64,000 nt of DNA from DASQEH01 sp963765725 (GCA_963765725.1 CAVXXI010000001.1:496001-560000); one strand, 5' to 3'. Positions 47,437 through 56,990 are shown, numbered from the stretch's first letter. Notes: a model not told the origin generated them from the sequence alone. Numbers and translations: made by a program.

Positions 47437-47871
47437 TCACACCGCGAAGAGCTGCGAAGGGTCCTTGAAGGCCTTGAACTCCAGTGCGTTACCGGATGGG
47501 TCCAGGAAGAACATGGTCCACTGCTCGCCGGGCTCCCCCTCGAACCGCACGTACGGCTCGATGACGAAGACTGTGCCCGCCTTGGTCAGCCGCTCGGCGA
47601 GGTCGTGGAAGACGTCGACGCTGAGGACCAGACCGAAGTGGGGGACTGGTACCTGATGGCCGTCCACGGAGTTGGTTCCGGCCACCGCGTTCGTGTGGTC
47701 GTCCACCTGGTGCGTGACCACCTGGTGGCCCGCGACGTTCCAGTCCGTCCACCGCTCGTCGGACCGCCCGCGCTCGAAGCCGAGGACCTGACCGTAGAAG
47801 TGACGTGCCGCGTCGATGTCGTGCACGGGGACGGCCAGGTGGAACGGTGGCAGGGGAGTGTCGGGCGTCAT
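47437..47871 (-). CDS. VOC family protein (glyoxalase/dioxygenase fold)
   Basis: 144 residues from ATG 47871. The first half-site motif FHLAVPVHDIDAARHFYGQVLGFERG and second-half HFGLVLSVDVFHDLAERL, then EPGEQWTMFFLDPSGNALEFKAF (segments), show the paired beta-alpha-beta-beta-beta units of the vicinal oxygen chelate fold with conserved His and Glu metal ligands. Substrate unknown. Separated by about 50 bases from the NDH-2 gene on the same strand. Confidence 0.85.
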   Translation of the reverse strand: MTPDTPLPPFHLAVPVHDIDAARHFYGQVLGFERGRSDERWTDWNVAGHQVVTHQVDDHTNAVAGTNSVDGHQVPVPHFGLVLSVDVFHDLAERLTKAGTVFVIEPYVRFEGEPGEQWTMFFLDPSGNALEFKAFKDPSQLFAV

Positions 47872-47921
47872 GACCCGCACGATAGTTGCCCGCGGCATGC
47901 GGAGCGCGGCGGGACCGCGCG

Positions 47922-49247
47922 CTACGGCTTGGCGCCGGGGACCCCGCCACTGACGAACGCGTCGCGCGGGTGCTGAACCGACTGGAGCGACACTATGTCC
48001 CGGCCGAAGACGACTTGCGGGATCCAGTTGGACACCACCCGGACCTTGCGCTCCCACGACGGCACGGCCAGCACGTGGTACCCACGGTGCATCAGCCAGG
48101 CGGGGAACCCCTTGATCACGACAGGGCCGGACTGGAAGATCCCTCTGCCGATGCCCAGCGAGGCGACGACACCGAGGTTGTGATGGACGTAGGGGCGCGC
48201 CGGCATGCCGCGGAGCGTGGCGGCGATGTTGCGGGCGAGATGCTTGCCCTGGCGAACGGCGTTCTGTGCGTTCGGCACTGTATGCGCGCCAGGGATGGGT
48301 GAGGTGAGGTCGGGAACGGCGGCGTCGTCGCCGGCGGCCCACGCGTCCGCGACCGGTGCGGCGTCGGTCCCGATCCGGAGGTCGGGGCGGACGACGAGCA
48401 GGCCGCGCTCGTCGATCGGCAGGTCGGTGTGGTTGGCCACCACGGGATTGGCGGCGTTGCCCGCCGCCCAGACGATCAGCTCCGAGTCGTACTCCGTGCC
48501 GTCGGACAGAACGACGTGACCGCCCTCGGCCGAGCGGAGCTGTGTGTTGAGGTGCACGTGGCCGCCCCGGGTCCGCAGCGAACGCACGACCCACTCGCCC
48601 GGGCCGGGCGACACCTCCGGCAGGATGCGGCCGCTGGCCTCGACGAGATGGAAGTCGACGTCGGAGAAGCTGAGCTCGGGGTAGGACTTGAGCAGCGACG
48701 TCGCGAACGACAAGAGCTCTCCGAACCCCTCCACGCCGGTGAAGCCGCCACCCACGAAGGTGACCGTGAGCAGTCGACGGCGCTCCGGGCCCGGTGGGAG
48801 GACGGACGCCTCGTCGAAGGAGACGAGGAGCCGGTCGCGGATGGCGACGGCCTCCTCGACGTGCTTGAGGCCGATGGCACGCTCGGCCAGCCCCGGAATC
48901 GGGAACGTGCGTGTCACCGCCCCAGCGGTGACGGCGATGATGTCGTAGCCCAGCTCGAATGGTGCGCCCTCGGCGGGGCGCACTGTCACGGTCTTGTGGG
49001 CATGGTCGATCGCGGTGACCGCGCCGGCGATCACTGTGGTGCGACGAAGGTGCCGCCGCAGGGAGACGGCGGCGTGACGGGCCTCGATGGACCCGGCGGT
49101 GACCTCGGGCAGGAACGGCTGGTACGTCATGTACGGGCGGGGGTCGACGACGGTGACGTCAGCCTCGTCCCGCCTGAGCCTCTTCTCGAGCTTCCACGCG
49201 GTGTAGAAGCCCGCGTATCCACCACCGACCACCAGCACCTTGGGCAT
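47922..49247 (-). CDS. ndh: Type II NADH dehydrogenase (NDH-2)
   Basis: 441-residue non-proton-pumping NADH:quinone oxidoreductase. FAD motif VLVVGGGYAGFYTAWKLEKRL at the start, NAD-binding VTFVGGGFTGVEGFGEL, the WAAGNAANPV and DAWAAGDDAAVPDL motifs, and a C-terminal membrane-anchoring region ending in WIPQVVFGRDIVSL. ATG 49247 is chosen because AAGGAG lies 9 bases upstream; the upstream ATG (MAAM) abuts the Shine-Dalgarno. Feeds electrons from NADH into the menaquinone pool. Confidence 0.9.
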   Translation of the reverse strand: MPKVLVVGGGYAGFYTAWKLEKRLRRDEADVTVVDPRPYMTYQPFLPEVTAGSIEARHAAVSLRRHLRRTTVIAGAVTAIDHAHKTVTVRPAEGAPFELGYDIIAVTAGAVTRTFPIPGLAERAIGLKHVEEAVAIRDRLLVSFDEASVLPPGPERRRLLTVTFVGGGFTGVEGFGELLSFATSLLKSYPELSFSDVDFHLVEASGRILPEVSPGPGEWVVRSLRTRGGHVHLNTQLRSAEGGHVVLSDGTEYDSELIVWAAGNAANPVVANHTDLPIDERGLLVVRPDLRIGTDAAPVADAWAAGDDAAVPDLTSPIPGAHTVPNAQNAVRQGKHLARNIAATLRGMPARPYVHHNLGVVASLGIGRGIFQSGPVVIKGFPAWLMHRGYHVLAVPSWERKVRVVSNWIPQVVFGRDIVSLQSVQHPRDAFVSGGVPGAKP

Positions 49248-49461
49248 TGCGGCCATCTCCTTCGTGCATACGTCCACATCGCCTGCCGGGGGGACGGGCG
49301 GTCGATCCGGCGGGCGACCGTAGGACGCAGGCGGCGGCTCGGGACCGACGTCTCGGACTCGAGGGTCGGTAGGTGAGCACGCCACTATGCCGCAGCGAGG
49401 TCGGGGGTGGCAATCGCCCTCTCGGCGTGGACCGGGCGACGGGAAACGAGCGCGGGGAGAG

Positions 49462-49845
49462 TCAGCTGCTCGTGATCTGGATCAGGTTGCCGCACGTGTC
49501 GTCCAGTACGGCCGTCGTCACCGGGCCCATCTGCGCCGGGTCCTGGGTGAAGACGACGCCGTGGTGCTTGAGCCGCTCCGTTTCGGCGTGAACATCCGCG
49601 ACGGCGAACGACGTGAAGGGAATGCCGTCCATGAGCAGCGCCTCCTTGAACGGGCGCACGGCAGGGTGGTCGTCGGGCTCCAGCACGAGCTCCACCCCGT
49701 CCGGATCCTCGGGTGACACCACGGTCAGCCAACGGTGGTCACCGAGCGGTACCTCCGTCTTCTTCTGGAACCCCAGCACCTCGGTGTAGAAGCGCAGAGC
49801 CTTGTCCTGGTCGTCCACCAGGACGCTCGTCAGGTTGATCCTCAT
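49462..49845 (-). CDS. VOC family protein
   Basis: 127 residues, MRINLTSVLVDDQDKALRFYTEVLGFQKKTEVPLG then GVELVLEPDD, FAVADVHAETERLKHHGVVF and DDTCGNLIQITSS (segments). A bleomycin-resistance/glyoxalase-like fold common beside ArsR regulators. The ATG start at 49845 overlaps the ArsR stop (ATGA), so the two form a coupled pair under ArsR control. Confidence 0.86.
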   Translation of the reverse strand: MRINLTSVLVDDQDKALRFYTEVLGFQKKTEVPLGDHRWLTVVSPEDPDGVELVLEPDDHPAVRPFKEALLMDGIPFTSFAVADVHAETERLKHHGVVFTQDPAQMGPVTTAVLDDTCGNLIQITSS

Positions 49846-50129
49846 GTCCGGTCCTTCCTGTGGCCGCTCAGCCACCGCTCGGCGATGATGTGCAAAGGCG
49901 TCGTGTTCAGGTGGTGGTACTTGTAGCGGCCCTGCCGACGAGTGGTGACCAGACCCGCGCTCTCGAGGACGTCGAGGTGCTGGGAGACGGCCTGCCTGGT
50001 GGAGGCCAGGCCGTGCTTGGTGGCCAGCCGGGCGCAGAGCTCGAACAGCGTCTGACCGTCCCTGTCCAGCAGCTCGTCGATGAGCGCGCGCCGAGTCGGG
50101 TCCGCGAGGGCCTTGAACACGTCGCCCAT
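49842..50129 (-). CDS. ArsR family transcriptional regulator
   Basis: 95-residue winged-helix regulator starting MGDVFKALADPTRRALIDELLDRDGQTLFELCARLA, with recognition helix STRQAVSQHLDVLESAGLV and the wing RRQGRYKYHHLN (segments). No metal-binding ELCxC site apart from a single Cys, so not a classical arsenic sensor. Start at ATG 50129; longer frame to 50165 unsupported. Likely autorepresses via the palindrome just upstream and controls the coupled VOC gene. Confidence 0.88.
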   Translation of the reverse strand: MGDVFKALADPTRRALIDELLDRDGQTLFELCARLATKHGLASTRQAVSQHLDVLESAGLVTTRRQGRYKYHHLNTTPLHIIAERWLSGHRKDRT

Positions 50130-50140
50130 TGCGCCAGCAT

Positions 50141-50160
50141 AGGCAAGTGATTGCTTGCCT
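50141..50160. promoter_or_regulatory. Imperfect palindrome upstream of arsR-type gene
   Basis: AGGCAAGTGA followed by TTGCTTGCCT: the two 10-base arms are 8/10 complementary and the outer 7 (AGGCAAG/CTTGCCT) match perfectly. It lies 12-31 bases upstream of the ArsR start, a normal place for an autoregulatory operator. Confidence 0.6.
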
Positions 50161-50240
50161 GACAAGCGGCCGTGCGAGTGGACGTCGGGCTGGTTCTCTG
50201 ATGGTCACCAAACCTCCGGAGCGCCGGGACCGGCACCGTG

Positions 50241-50780
50241 TCAGCCCACCGACGGGCTTCGAAGGGCCTCCACGACACGGGCATAGGTCTCCTCGAGCGT
50301 TGTACTGGCCACCTGCACGGCGTTCATCCCTTCGAGAGTTGACATGACTGTGCGGATCGCATCGTCTCCGCCGCACGTCTCCCAGGAAGCCGTGGCATGC
50401 GCGGTCCACTCGTCTGACGAGCCGGCTGCTCGTGCACGAAAGCGTGTGATGGCGGCGGCCGGGCTGGCGAGAAGCATGATGTGGACGTAGCCCCCTCCGC
50501 CGTCGTGAGCGGCTCGACGAAACCTTTCCAGCTGTTCCTTGCGTGCAACCAGCTGCGGCAGCACGACGTCGGCGCCGGTACGCAAGTAAGCCGTGATCAT
50601 CGCGAGGGCGACCGTCCGGGCGCGGGAGGCAGCCTGCTGATCGTGCTCCCACCCGCCGATCATGGTGCGAAGCGCGTCGACATCGCACCGCAGCACGCCA
50701 GGGTGCTCGTCGACGTACCGAGCAGCCAGTGTCGACTTCCCGATTGCGGGGGCTCCGTTGAGGTGGATCAGCCTGGGCAT
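50241..50780 (-). CDS. P-loop kinase-like AAA protein
   Basis: 179 residues with Walker A LNGAPAIGKSTLAARYV at about residues 7-23 and a DVDALRTMIGGWE region typical of small nucleotide kinase/zeta-toxin-like or gluconate-kinase-like proteins. No partner antitoxin is visible. Substrate unknown. Confidence 0.75.
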   Translation of the reverse strand: MPRLIHLNGAPAIGKSTLAARYVDEHPGVLRCDVDALRTMIGGWEHDQQAASRARTVALAMITAYLRTGADVVLPQLVARKEQLERFRRAAHDGGGGYVHIMLLASPAAAITRFRARAAGSSDEWTAHATASWETCGGDDAIRTVMSTLEGMNAVQVASTTLEETYARVVEALRSPSVG

Positions 50781-50995
50781 GCCGACCGCCGATACTCGCC
50801 GAGCCGTCCGTCAGGGGCGTCTGCACTCACCACGTGATCACTGCCTAGTCTGCTTCAGCGGTTGAAGGACCATGATGGCCCGACTGGATCCGAACGTGTC
50901 GCCTTCTGCGGGAGGATCTTGTCGTCGGGCGACCACCGGCGTACGTCTGTCGTCACCGACGATCCCCGTGAGCATGACCAGATCACCGCCGGAAC

Positions 50996-51439
50996 ATGGT
51001 TTCATCACGCGCGTCGTCCGAGACCCTGGCAGCGCGGAAAGGGGGTTTCGGCCGTGGCAGGTCCCCGGCCGGCCCGAAGCAGTTCAACAAGCTCGCCGTT
51101 CGGCTTGCGGGGCACCGGTTCTTCCCGCTGTGGGCGGTGCTCCGGCATCGCGGCCGCAAGACTGGCAAGGAGTACGCGGTGCCGGTCGCCGTCATCGCCA
51201 CACCTACCACCCTTGTCATCGCGCTGCCGTGGGGACGGGAGACGGACTGGGTGCGCAACACCCTCGCGGCGGGGCGCTGCACGGTCCGCTGGAAGCGTGT
51301 CGACTACGAGTGCATCGATCCGACGTTCGTGGGCAAGGACGTCGCCCTCGCTGCGGCCCGCGGAGTCACGAGCCGAGCCCTGAAGCGCAGGGATTTCCCC
51401 CACGGGTTCATCCAGCTGAGCCGCCGCGCTGCTCCCTGA
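50996..51439 (+). CDS. Deazaflavin (F420)-dependent nitroreductase-family protein
   Basis: 147 residues, DDN/pnp-oxidase-like split-barrel. FNKLAVRLAGHRFFPLWAVLRHRGRKTGKEYAVPVAVI (segments) and WGRETDWVRNTLAAGRCTVRWK are the family core. Probably uses F420H2, a cofactor common in actinobacteria. The 215 bases before it (50781-50995) show no clear gene or promoter. Confidence 0.85.
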   Translation: MVSSRASSETLAARKGGFGRGRSPAGPKQFNKLAVRLAGHRFFPLWAVLRHRGRKTGKEYAVPVAVIATPTTLVIALPWGRETDWVRNTLAAGRCTVRWKRVDYECIDPTFVGKDVALAAARGVTSRALKRRDFPHGFIQLSRRAAP

Positions 51440-51487
51440 GCGTTCTCCAGTAGAGCGGCGCGTGACCGAGACCCGTCGCGCGCACGG

Positions 51488-52880
51488 TCAGCCGACGCGC
51501 AGCGCCTCAACGGGCGTGACCAGGATGGCGCGCCGAGCTGGGGGCCGGGCCGATGCCAGGACGAGGAGGATGCTCGCGGCGACGATGACGGCCAGGACTG
51601 TCCACGGCAGCCCCCACACGAAGCCTTTCGTCATCGAGCCCACCAGGGCCTGTGCTCCCACTGAGCCGTACACGACTCCGAGCACGATGCCGAATCCGGC
51701 GGCTGTGCCGGAGAGCGCTGCAGCCTCGAGGGTGATCATGCGGGCCACCTGCCGGCGGGTGAGGCCGAGGGCGCGCAAGAGACCGATCTCATGCGTGCGC
51801 TGGATGACGGTCAACGACATCGTGCTCACGAACCCGACCGCCGAGATGACCGAGGAGATGACCACGATGGCGATCATGACGGTCGTCGTCGTCGAGAGCA
51901 GCGTCCGCGTCTGCTCGCGCTGACCGGCAGACAGGCCGACCCACGAGTCGACCGAGACCTGAAGCGCCTTCAGCCCCGAGGCGAAGGTCGTCACGAGCGT
52001 CACTCCGATCACCAGGCCCATGGTGGAGCGGGTGGTCCGCAGCGGGTCCTTCACCGCGTTGCGGCCGGCGACGCGGGATACAGGGCCATGCCCCAGTGCC
52101 CGGCTCACCGCGGCTACCAGTCCTGGAATCACGAACCGGGCGCCCACCAGCAACCCGGTACCCGAGGTCGCGGACCCGACGAACGCGACCAGGAACCCTG
52201 CCGGAGTCCGGGCCTCGCCGAGCAGCGCGGCGGCAGCAAGCATCGCTGCGCCCCCCGCCATCAGAAGCGTGGCCAGCACGATTCGGACGGTGGATGCCCG
52301 GCGGGTCGGGTTGGGGGTCAGGGTGACGTCGGACAACGCGGCGGCAGGGGAGATGGTCAGCACTTTGCGTGACCCGGCCCATCCCGCTGCCGCTGAGGCC
52401 AACGCCATCGTCACCACCGGCAGGCCGAGCAATGGGCTGGCGACAGGGTAGGCGGCGTGCGGCATGTCTCCGCGAGCGACCAGCACTGCCAGGAAGAGGT
52501 CGGCGGCGAGAGTGCCGGCCAGCACGCCGACCAGCGCGCCGGCAGCACCGGTGAGGGTCGTCGTTCCGTACGACCGCCCTGCGAAGTGACCTGCCCCGGG
52601 CTCCCAGCAACCGCAGCAAGGCGATCTGCGCGAGTCGGCCGGCGAGGACCGTGTCGACACCGTTCGTGATGACCACCGCAGAGACGTACACGGCGATGAG
52701 GACGAACACCGTCGATACGACGCCGAGCAGGACGGCCACCCCCGATCCCGAGTCGTCGGCGGCCGTGGCCAAGAACGTGCTCGTCATGATGAGCACCCCG
52801 GCGTAGGCACCGCACAGGGCGGACACCACGCCGACGGTTCCCAGCTCGCGCGCCGAACCCAGCACGAGGTCACGTCTCAC
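51488..52880 (-). CDS. FtsX-like ABC permease, one frameshift
   Basis: About 463 residues after correction, with two FtsX-type membrane domains. Starts at GTG 52880 (GTGA overlap with the ATPase stop) with VRRDLVLGSARELGTVGVVSALCGAY and the RLLGARGRSLRRAVV motif. The frame breaks near 52566-52571; removing one base joins this to GTTTLTGAAGALVGVLAGTLAADLFL and the second domain (IGLLRALGLTRRQVARMITLEAAALS; TPVEALRVG). Substrate unknown; with the adjacent ATPase and two-component system it resembles drug- or peptide-responsive BceAB/MacB-type modules. Confidence 0.85.
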
Positions 52881-53647
52881 GAGGCCACCTCCAGCGAGAT
52901 CATCAGGTCGGAGATGTGCTGGGCCGACAGCGAGGGGTGATCGGCGACGATGCGACCGTCCGCGATGACCAGGATCCGGTCGGCGTACGACGCGGCCACG
53001 GGGTCGTGGGTGACCATGGCAATGGTCTGGCTGTACTCGCGGGCGGCCGTCTTCAACAAGTCGAGCACCTCGCGGGAGGACCGTGTGTCGAGGTTCCCGG
53101 TCGGCTCGTCCGCGACGACGATCTGTGGACGCGATGCGAGCGCCCGGGCGAGCGCGACGCGCTGTTGCTGTCCGCCGGACAGCTCGCTCGGCCGATGGTC
53201 TGTGCGATCCGCGAGCCCGAGGCCCTCCATGAGCGAACCGACCCAGCGACGCTGGTCGGCGTCGAGCGTGCGCCCGGCCAGCTCGAATGGCAGGACGACG
53301 TTCTCGAGCGCGGTAAGCGTCGGAACCAGGTTGAACGCCTGGAACACGAACCCGACGTGGGTACGGCGCAGCACGGTTCGGGCATCGTCGTCCAGAAGGT
53401 GCAACGGCTCACCTGCCACCCACACCTCGCCCGAGGTCGGGTCGTCGAGGCCGGCGGCCAGATTCATGAAGGTCGACTTGCCTGACCCCGACGGCCCCAT
53501 GACGGCCGTGAACTGGCCCGGCGAGATGTCTGCGGTGACGCCGTCGAGGGCCCTCACCTGTCCGCGTCCCGAACCGTAGATCTTCGTGACGTCACGGAAG
53601 GCGACGATCGCCGTCGGCGCGAGGGGAGACAGCGCTGAAGTAGTCAT
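52877..53647 (-). CDS. ABC transporter ATPase (MacB/LolD type)
   Basis: 256 residues. Walker A GPSGSGKSTFMNL, Q-loop VGFVFQAFNLVPTLTALENV, signature LSGGQQQRVALARAL, Walker B IVVADEPTGNLD, H-loop THDP. Drives the FtsX-like permease that starts inside its stop codon. Downstream of the response regulator on the same strand, so probably controlled by it. Confidence 0.93.
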   Translation of the reverse strand: MTTSALSPLAPTAIVAFRDVTKIYGSGRGQVRALDGVTADISPGQFTAVMGPSGSGKSTFMNLAAGLDDPTSGEVWVAGEPLHLLDDDARTVLRRTHVGFVFQAFNLVPTLTALENVVLPFELAGRTLDADQRRWVGSLMEGLGLADRTDHRPSELSGGQQQRVALARALASRPQIVVADEPTGNLDTRSSREVLDLLKTAAREYSQTIAMVTHDPVAASYADRILVIADGRIVADHPSLSAQHISDLMISLEVAS

Positions 53648-53744
53648 GACTCGACGGTATGCAGCCCGGTCCCGCTGCGAATCTGCCGTAGGACGTCACT
53701 TGCGGTACGTCCTGAGAGGTACCTCCCAGGGCTCGGCGACGTGG

Positions 53745-54392
53745 TCAGGCCAGGCCGTGCTCGTACGCGTACACCACCAGCTGGACCCGGTCACGCAGGC
53801 CCAGCTTGCTGAGCACTCGGGAGACATGAGTCTTGACAGTGCCCTCGGACAAGACTTCCGCCGCCGCGATCTCCGCGTTGGAGAGTCCCTGAGCAGCGCG
53901 TAGCAGGATCTCCCGTTCGCGCTGGGTGAGGGCGTCGTACTCCGGGCCTGGCGAGAGGGTCGGCCGTGAGCGAAACCGTTCCCACAGCGCGCGGGTTGCA
54001 CCCGCCGCGACCACCTTGTTGCCTGCAGCCACCGCGCGCAGGGAGGCCAGCAGGAACTCCGGCTCGGCGCTCTTCAACACGAACCCGCTCGCGCCGGCCT
54101 CGATCGCCGAGGCCGCCGCCTCGTCGAGGTCGAACGTCGTCAACACCAAGACCTTGGGTGCCTGGGCGCCATGAGCATCGAGGAGGGCCCGGGTCGCCGC
54201 GACCCCGTCGACGCGGGGCATGCGGACATCCATGAGCACGACGTCGGGACGGCACCGTCGCACCAGCTCGAGAACCTCGGAGCCATCGCCGGCCTCGCCG
54301 GCGACCTCCAGGTCAGGCTGTGTGCCGATGACCATCGCGATCCCTGCGCGGAACAGCGTCTGGTCGTCGACAAGGGCCACCCGAACGGTCAC
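53745..54392 (-). CDS. NarL/LuxR family response regulator
   Basis: 215 residues. Receiver domain VRVALVDDQTLFRAGIAMVI with phosphoacceptor Asp in DVVLMDVRMP; C-terminal LuxR helix-turn-helix YDALTQREREILLRAAQGLSNAEIA then VKTHVSRVLSKLGLRDRVQLVVYAYE (segments). GTG 54392 overlaps the kinase stop, so translation is coupled. Likely controls the adjacent ABC exporter. Confidence 0.93.
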   Translation of the reverse strand: MTVRVALVDDQTLFRAGIAMVIGTQPDLEVAGEAGDGSEVLELVRRCRPDVVLMDVRMPRVDGVAATRALLDAHGAQAPKVLVLTTFDLDEAAASAIEAGASGFVLKSAEPEFLLASLRAVAAGNKVVAAGATRALWERFRSRPTLSPGPEYDALTQREREILLRAAQGLSNAEIAAAEVLSEGTVKTHVSRVLSKLGLRDRVQLVVYAYEHGLA

Positions 54393-55627
54393 GTCATGTC
54401 GACCTTGACACCGTCGAGAAGCCGGGTCTGCGCGACCTCGGCCTCGACGACCCACTGGTCGCCGTCTCGTCCGGCGCGAAGGGCCCCGCCGACGAGCTTC
54501 ATGCGTTCGGCCATCCCGAGTAACCCGTGTCCGGGCTCGGGTGTGGCTGACTCGGCGGTGGGTGGCCCGCAGGTCGCGTTGGCGACTCGCAGCCGGTAGC
54601 CGTCGCGCCAGTCCTCCTCGACGTGCACGGGCCATGACAGGTCGCCGTGCTTCAGTGCGTTGGTCAGCGACTCCGCCAGGACCCGCGTGGTCGCCATCGT
54701 CAACAGGTCGGACGGCGCGGATAGGCCATGCCGCTCGAAACGGAGGTCCATACCCGAGGCGCGCATCCTCGCCATCAGTGCGTCGGTCTGCTCGAACTCG
54801 AGGCTGTCTGACTGCTGGCGGCTCTCCGAGCGGTCTCGCAGCTGTGCCAAGAGCACCCGTACGTCAGCCATGGCCGATCGTGCCGTGTCGGCGATTACGC
54901 GTAGCGCTTCGGTCGCCTGGTCGGGATCGGCACGCAGCACGTACCGGGCGCCGTCGGCCTGGGCGGCCACGATGGCCCATGAGTGGGCCACCAGGTCGTG
55001 CATGTCGGCGGCGATCCGTCCCCGTTCCTGCTCCTGCTCGTACAGGTCCCGCAGCCGCCGCAGCTCTGCGGCCTCGAGGACGGCGTCCGCTCGCGCCTGC
55101 ACCGCTTGGCGGCGCTGCCACCGCAGGAAGCCGCCGACCCAGCCGCCGCCGATGACCACAGCGGTGATCGCGGCGAAGGCAATACCTACGAAGACGGCTC
55201 CGCGAACCGACTCCGAATCCGATGCCCGAGCTCCGGCCCAGGAGCCGGCGACCACGACGGCGACGGCCGCACAGACCAGACCGAGGCGCCGCACTCGTTG
55301 GACGCGGTGGCTTCCCAACGTGGAGAACAGCGCGATGTAGGCCGCATCGGCCACCACCGCGAGATCTCCGGTCACGACCTGCAGGACGGATGCCCCTACC
55401 GCCAGGACCACCATGCACATGGGGAGGCGTCGGCGTACGGCGAGAGCCGCTCCCAGCAGCAGCGCCGCGACGCTCGACCACGGCGACAGCTGCAGCTGGA
55501 CGAGCCCGATGACCGCCGCGAAGGCCGCGCCCGCGAACACGTCGACCAGCACCTGGCTGCGGCGCAGCGGGCCGGTGTCGCCCCACAGGTCGGCTACGCC
55601 CGCCGCCGGCGCGCGATCAGTGGCCAT
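54389..55627 (-). CDS. Sensor histidine kinase (NarX/DesK type)
   Basis: 412 residues from ATG 55627. Five to six membrane helices in the first 160 residues with only short loops, suggesting sensing within the membrane. HisKA_3 phosphoacceptor RGRIAADMHDLVAHSWAIV, then an HATPase domain (ESLTNALKHGD; GHGLLGMAERMKLVGG). Partner of the response regulator downstream. The frame stays open to 56605 through repeat DNA and the SMP-30 gene, but that extension is not coding. Confidence 0.92.
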   Translation of the reverse strand: MATDRAPAAGVADLWGDTGPLRRSQVLVDVFAGAAFAAVIGLVQLQLSPWSSVAALLLGAALAVRRRLPMCMVVLAVGASVLQVVTGDLAVVADAAYIALFSTLGSHRVQRVRRLGLVCAAVAVVVAGSWAGARASDSESVRGAVFVGIAFAAITAVVIGGGWVGGFLRWQRRQAVQARADAVLEAAELRRLRDLYEQEQERGRIAADMHDLVAHSWAIVAAQADGARYVLRADPDQATEALRVIADTARSAMADVRVLLAQLRDRSESRQQSDSLEFEQTDALMARMRASGMDLRFERHGLSAPSDLLTMATTRVLAESLTNALKHGDLSWPVHVEEDWRDGYRLRVANATCGPPTAESATPEPGHGLLGMAERMKLVGGALRAGRDGDQWVVEAEVAQTRLLDGVKVDMT

Positions 55628-55679
55628 ACGTCGAGTATGAGCCCGCCACCGCTCCCGGAGAAGCCCGTGCCCGTCCGGC

Positions 55680-55812
55680 CGAGTGGGCACATATGTGGGC
55701 TCGAGTGGGCGGCGATGTCGGCTCGAGTGGGCGCAGATGTCGGCGTCGAGTGGGCGCAGATGTCGGCTCGACCGGTCACATATGTCGGGTCGAGCGGGCG
55801 CATATGTCGGGT
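55680..55812. repeat. 22-bp tandem repeat array B1
   Basis: Six copies of a unit like CGAGTGGGCGCAGATGTCGG plus two bases, starting at about 55680, 55702, 55724, 55747, 55769 and 55791, so the period is 22 with one 23. Variants include CGAGCGGGCGCATATGTCGG. Lies between the sensor kinase start and the SMP-30 gene end, both on the minus strand. Shares its core with the array at 61948-62101. Confidence 0.9.
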
Positions 55813-55830
55813 GGAGGAAGCCGGTGTGGC

Positions 55831-56658
55831 TTACGGGCACCCGGCGTGAGCCGCCGGCTGCCCTGGTGCTGCGAGGAGCTGCCCGGTGACCCCCGGGCCT
55901 TCGGCCATCAAAGCGTCCATCCCACGCCACTTCGCGGCGGCGATGAACAGGGTACGACCGTCGTCGCCTCCGAGCATGCAAGCGAAACAGCCCCGATCGA
56001 CCGCGACGGTTGCGAGCACGGCGCCACCTTCCTGGACGCGTACGCAGGCCTGGCCGGGAACGCTGGCGGCCCAGATCGCACCCTCCGCGTCGGCGCAGAT
56101 GCCGTCGGGTGCGTGCTCGAGGTCCGCCCAGACCCGACGGTTGGAAAGGGTCGCGTCGACCGCCACCTCGTACGCGACGAGCTGCTTGGCGTGGGAGTCG
56201 GCGACCACGAGTGTTCGACCGCGGTCGACGAGGGCCATGCCATTGGGCCAGAGCAGGCCGTCGGCGACCGTGCGCGACGAGCCGTCGGGACGCACGAGTA
56301 CGACGAGGCCCGGACCGCCGTTGACGTAGGCGTTGCCCACGCGGTCGACCACGAGCTCGTTGAACGGCGCCGGCCCGAAGCCGGTGAGATCCGCGACGGT
56401 CGTGAGCGTCCCGTCGAGCTCTTGACGTAGCAGCGTGCGCCGTGGCCCGTCGACGATGAGCAACCGACCGTCGGGCATCCAGTCGATGCTGATGGGCAGC
56501 GTCTCCCGGGTGAGCCTCGCCATCACCTCGCACTCGCCGTCGGGCGTCACTGCGAGCACCTCGCCGGAGCCCCAGTTGCACAGCCAGACCCGCCCGTCGT
56601 GCCACCGCGTCGACTCGGGGAAGCCGAGACCGTCCAGCAGTACACGTGTTTCACCCAT
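55831..56658 (-). CDS. SMP-30/gluconolactonase/LRE family protein
   Basis: 275-residue six-bladed propeller lactonase. LLDGLGFPESTRWHDGRVWLCNWGSGEV contains the metal-ligand Glu (FPES); APFNELVVDRVGNAYV (Asn ligand), WPNGMALVDRGRTLVVADSHAKQLVAYEV (Asn) and HAPDGICADAEGAIWAASV (Asp) supply the rest (segments). Predicted sugar lactone hydrolase. ATG 56658 gives the natural start just before the first blade. Confidence 0.9.
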   Translation of the reverse strand: MGETRVLLDGLGFPESTRWHDGRVWLCNWGSGEVLAVTPDGECEVMARLTRETLPISIDWMPDGRLLIVDGPRRTLLRQELDGTLTTVADLTGFGPAPFNELVVDRVGNAYVNGGPGLVVLVRPDGSSRTVADGLLWPNGMALVDRGRTLVVADSHAKQLVAYEVAVDATLSNRRVWADLEHAPDGICADAEGAIWAASVPGQACVRVQEGGAVLATVAVDRGCFACMLGGDDGRTLFIAAAKWRGMDALMAEGPGVTGQLLAAPGQPAAHAGCP

Positions 56659-56822
56659 GCCATTGCCCTTCCCCGTTCCATCCTGTCGCGGTGACCCGCA
56701 GCAGAACACGTTCTCATGACGATCTGATAGGACGACGATCCTGGCGGACGGGGACGTCTGGGCGCCGCACTCGCGCCAGGTACGCTGCCGGCTCACTGGA
56801 GGCGCCTCACCGCGCCGCCGAT

Positions 56823-56990
56823 ATGCGCAACCGTCAAGGGGGAGGCACGACGGGGTCGCCGGTCATACCCGAACCGCCACGTGCGGACGCCGCTGAGCGG
56901 CTGACCGAGCTCAGGTCGCTGAAGGAGCAGGGTCTGGTCACGCCAACCGAGTACGAGGAGTGCCGCAGAGCCATCATCGACACGGTGTAA
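56823..56990 (+). CDS. Small SHOCT-domain protein
   Basis: About 55 residues ending ERLTELRSLKEQGLVTPTEYEECRRAIIDTV (segments), a recognisable SHOCT short C-terminal helical domain. The N-terminus is disordered-looking and its start is uncertain: ATG 56823 lacks a strong ribosome-binding site and the frame is open to 56646. Located upstream of the tad operon; relation to it unknown. Confidence 0.55.
   Translation: MRNRQGGGTTGSPVIPEPPRADAAERLTELRSLKEQGLVTPTEYEECRRAIIDTV

Noticed and set aside
55628..56605. Sensor kinase reading frame extended through array B1 and the SMP-30 region
   Set aside because: The extension is Arg-rich, overlaps the SMP-30 gene in another frame and crosses repeat DNA. 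ATG 55627 gives a normal membrane N-terminus.
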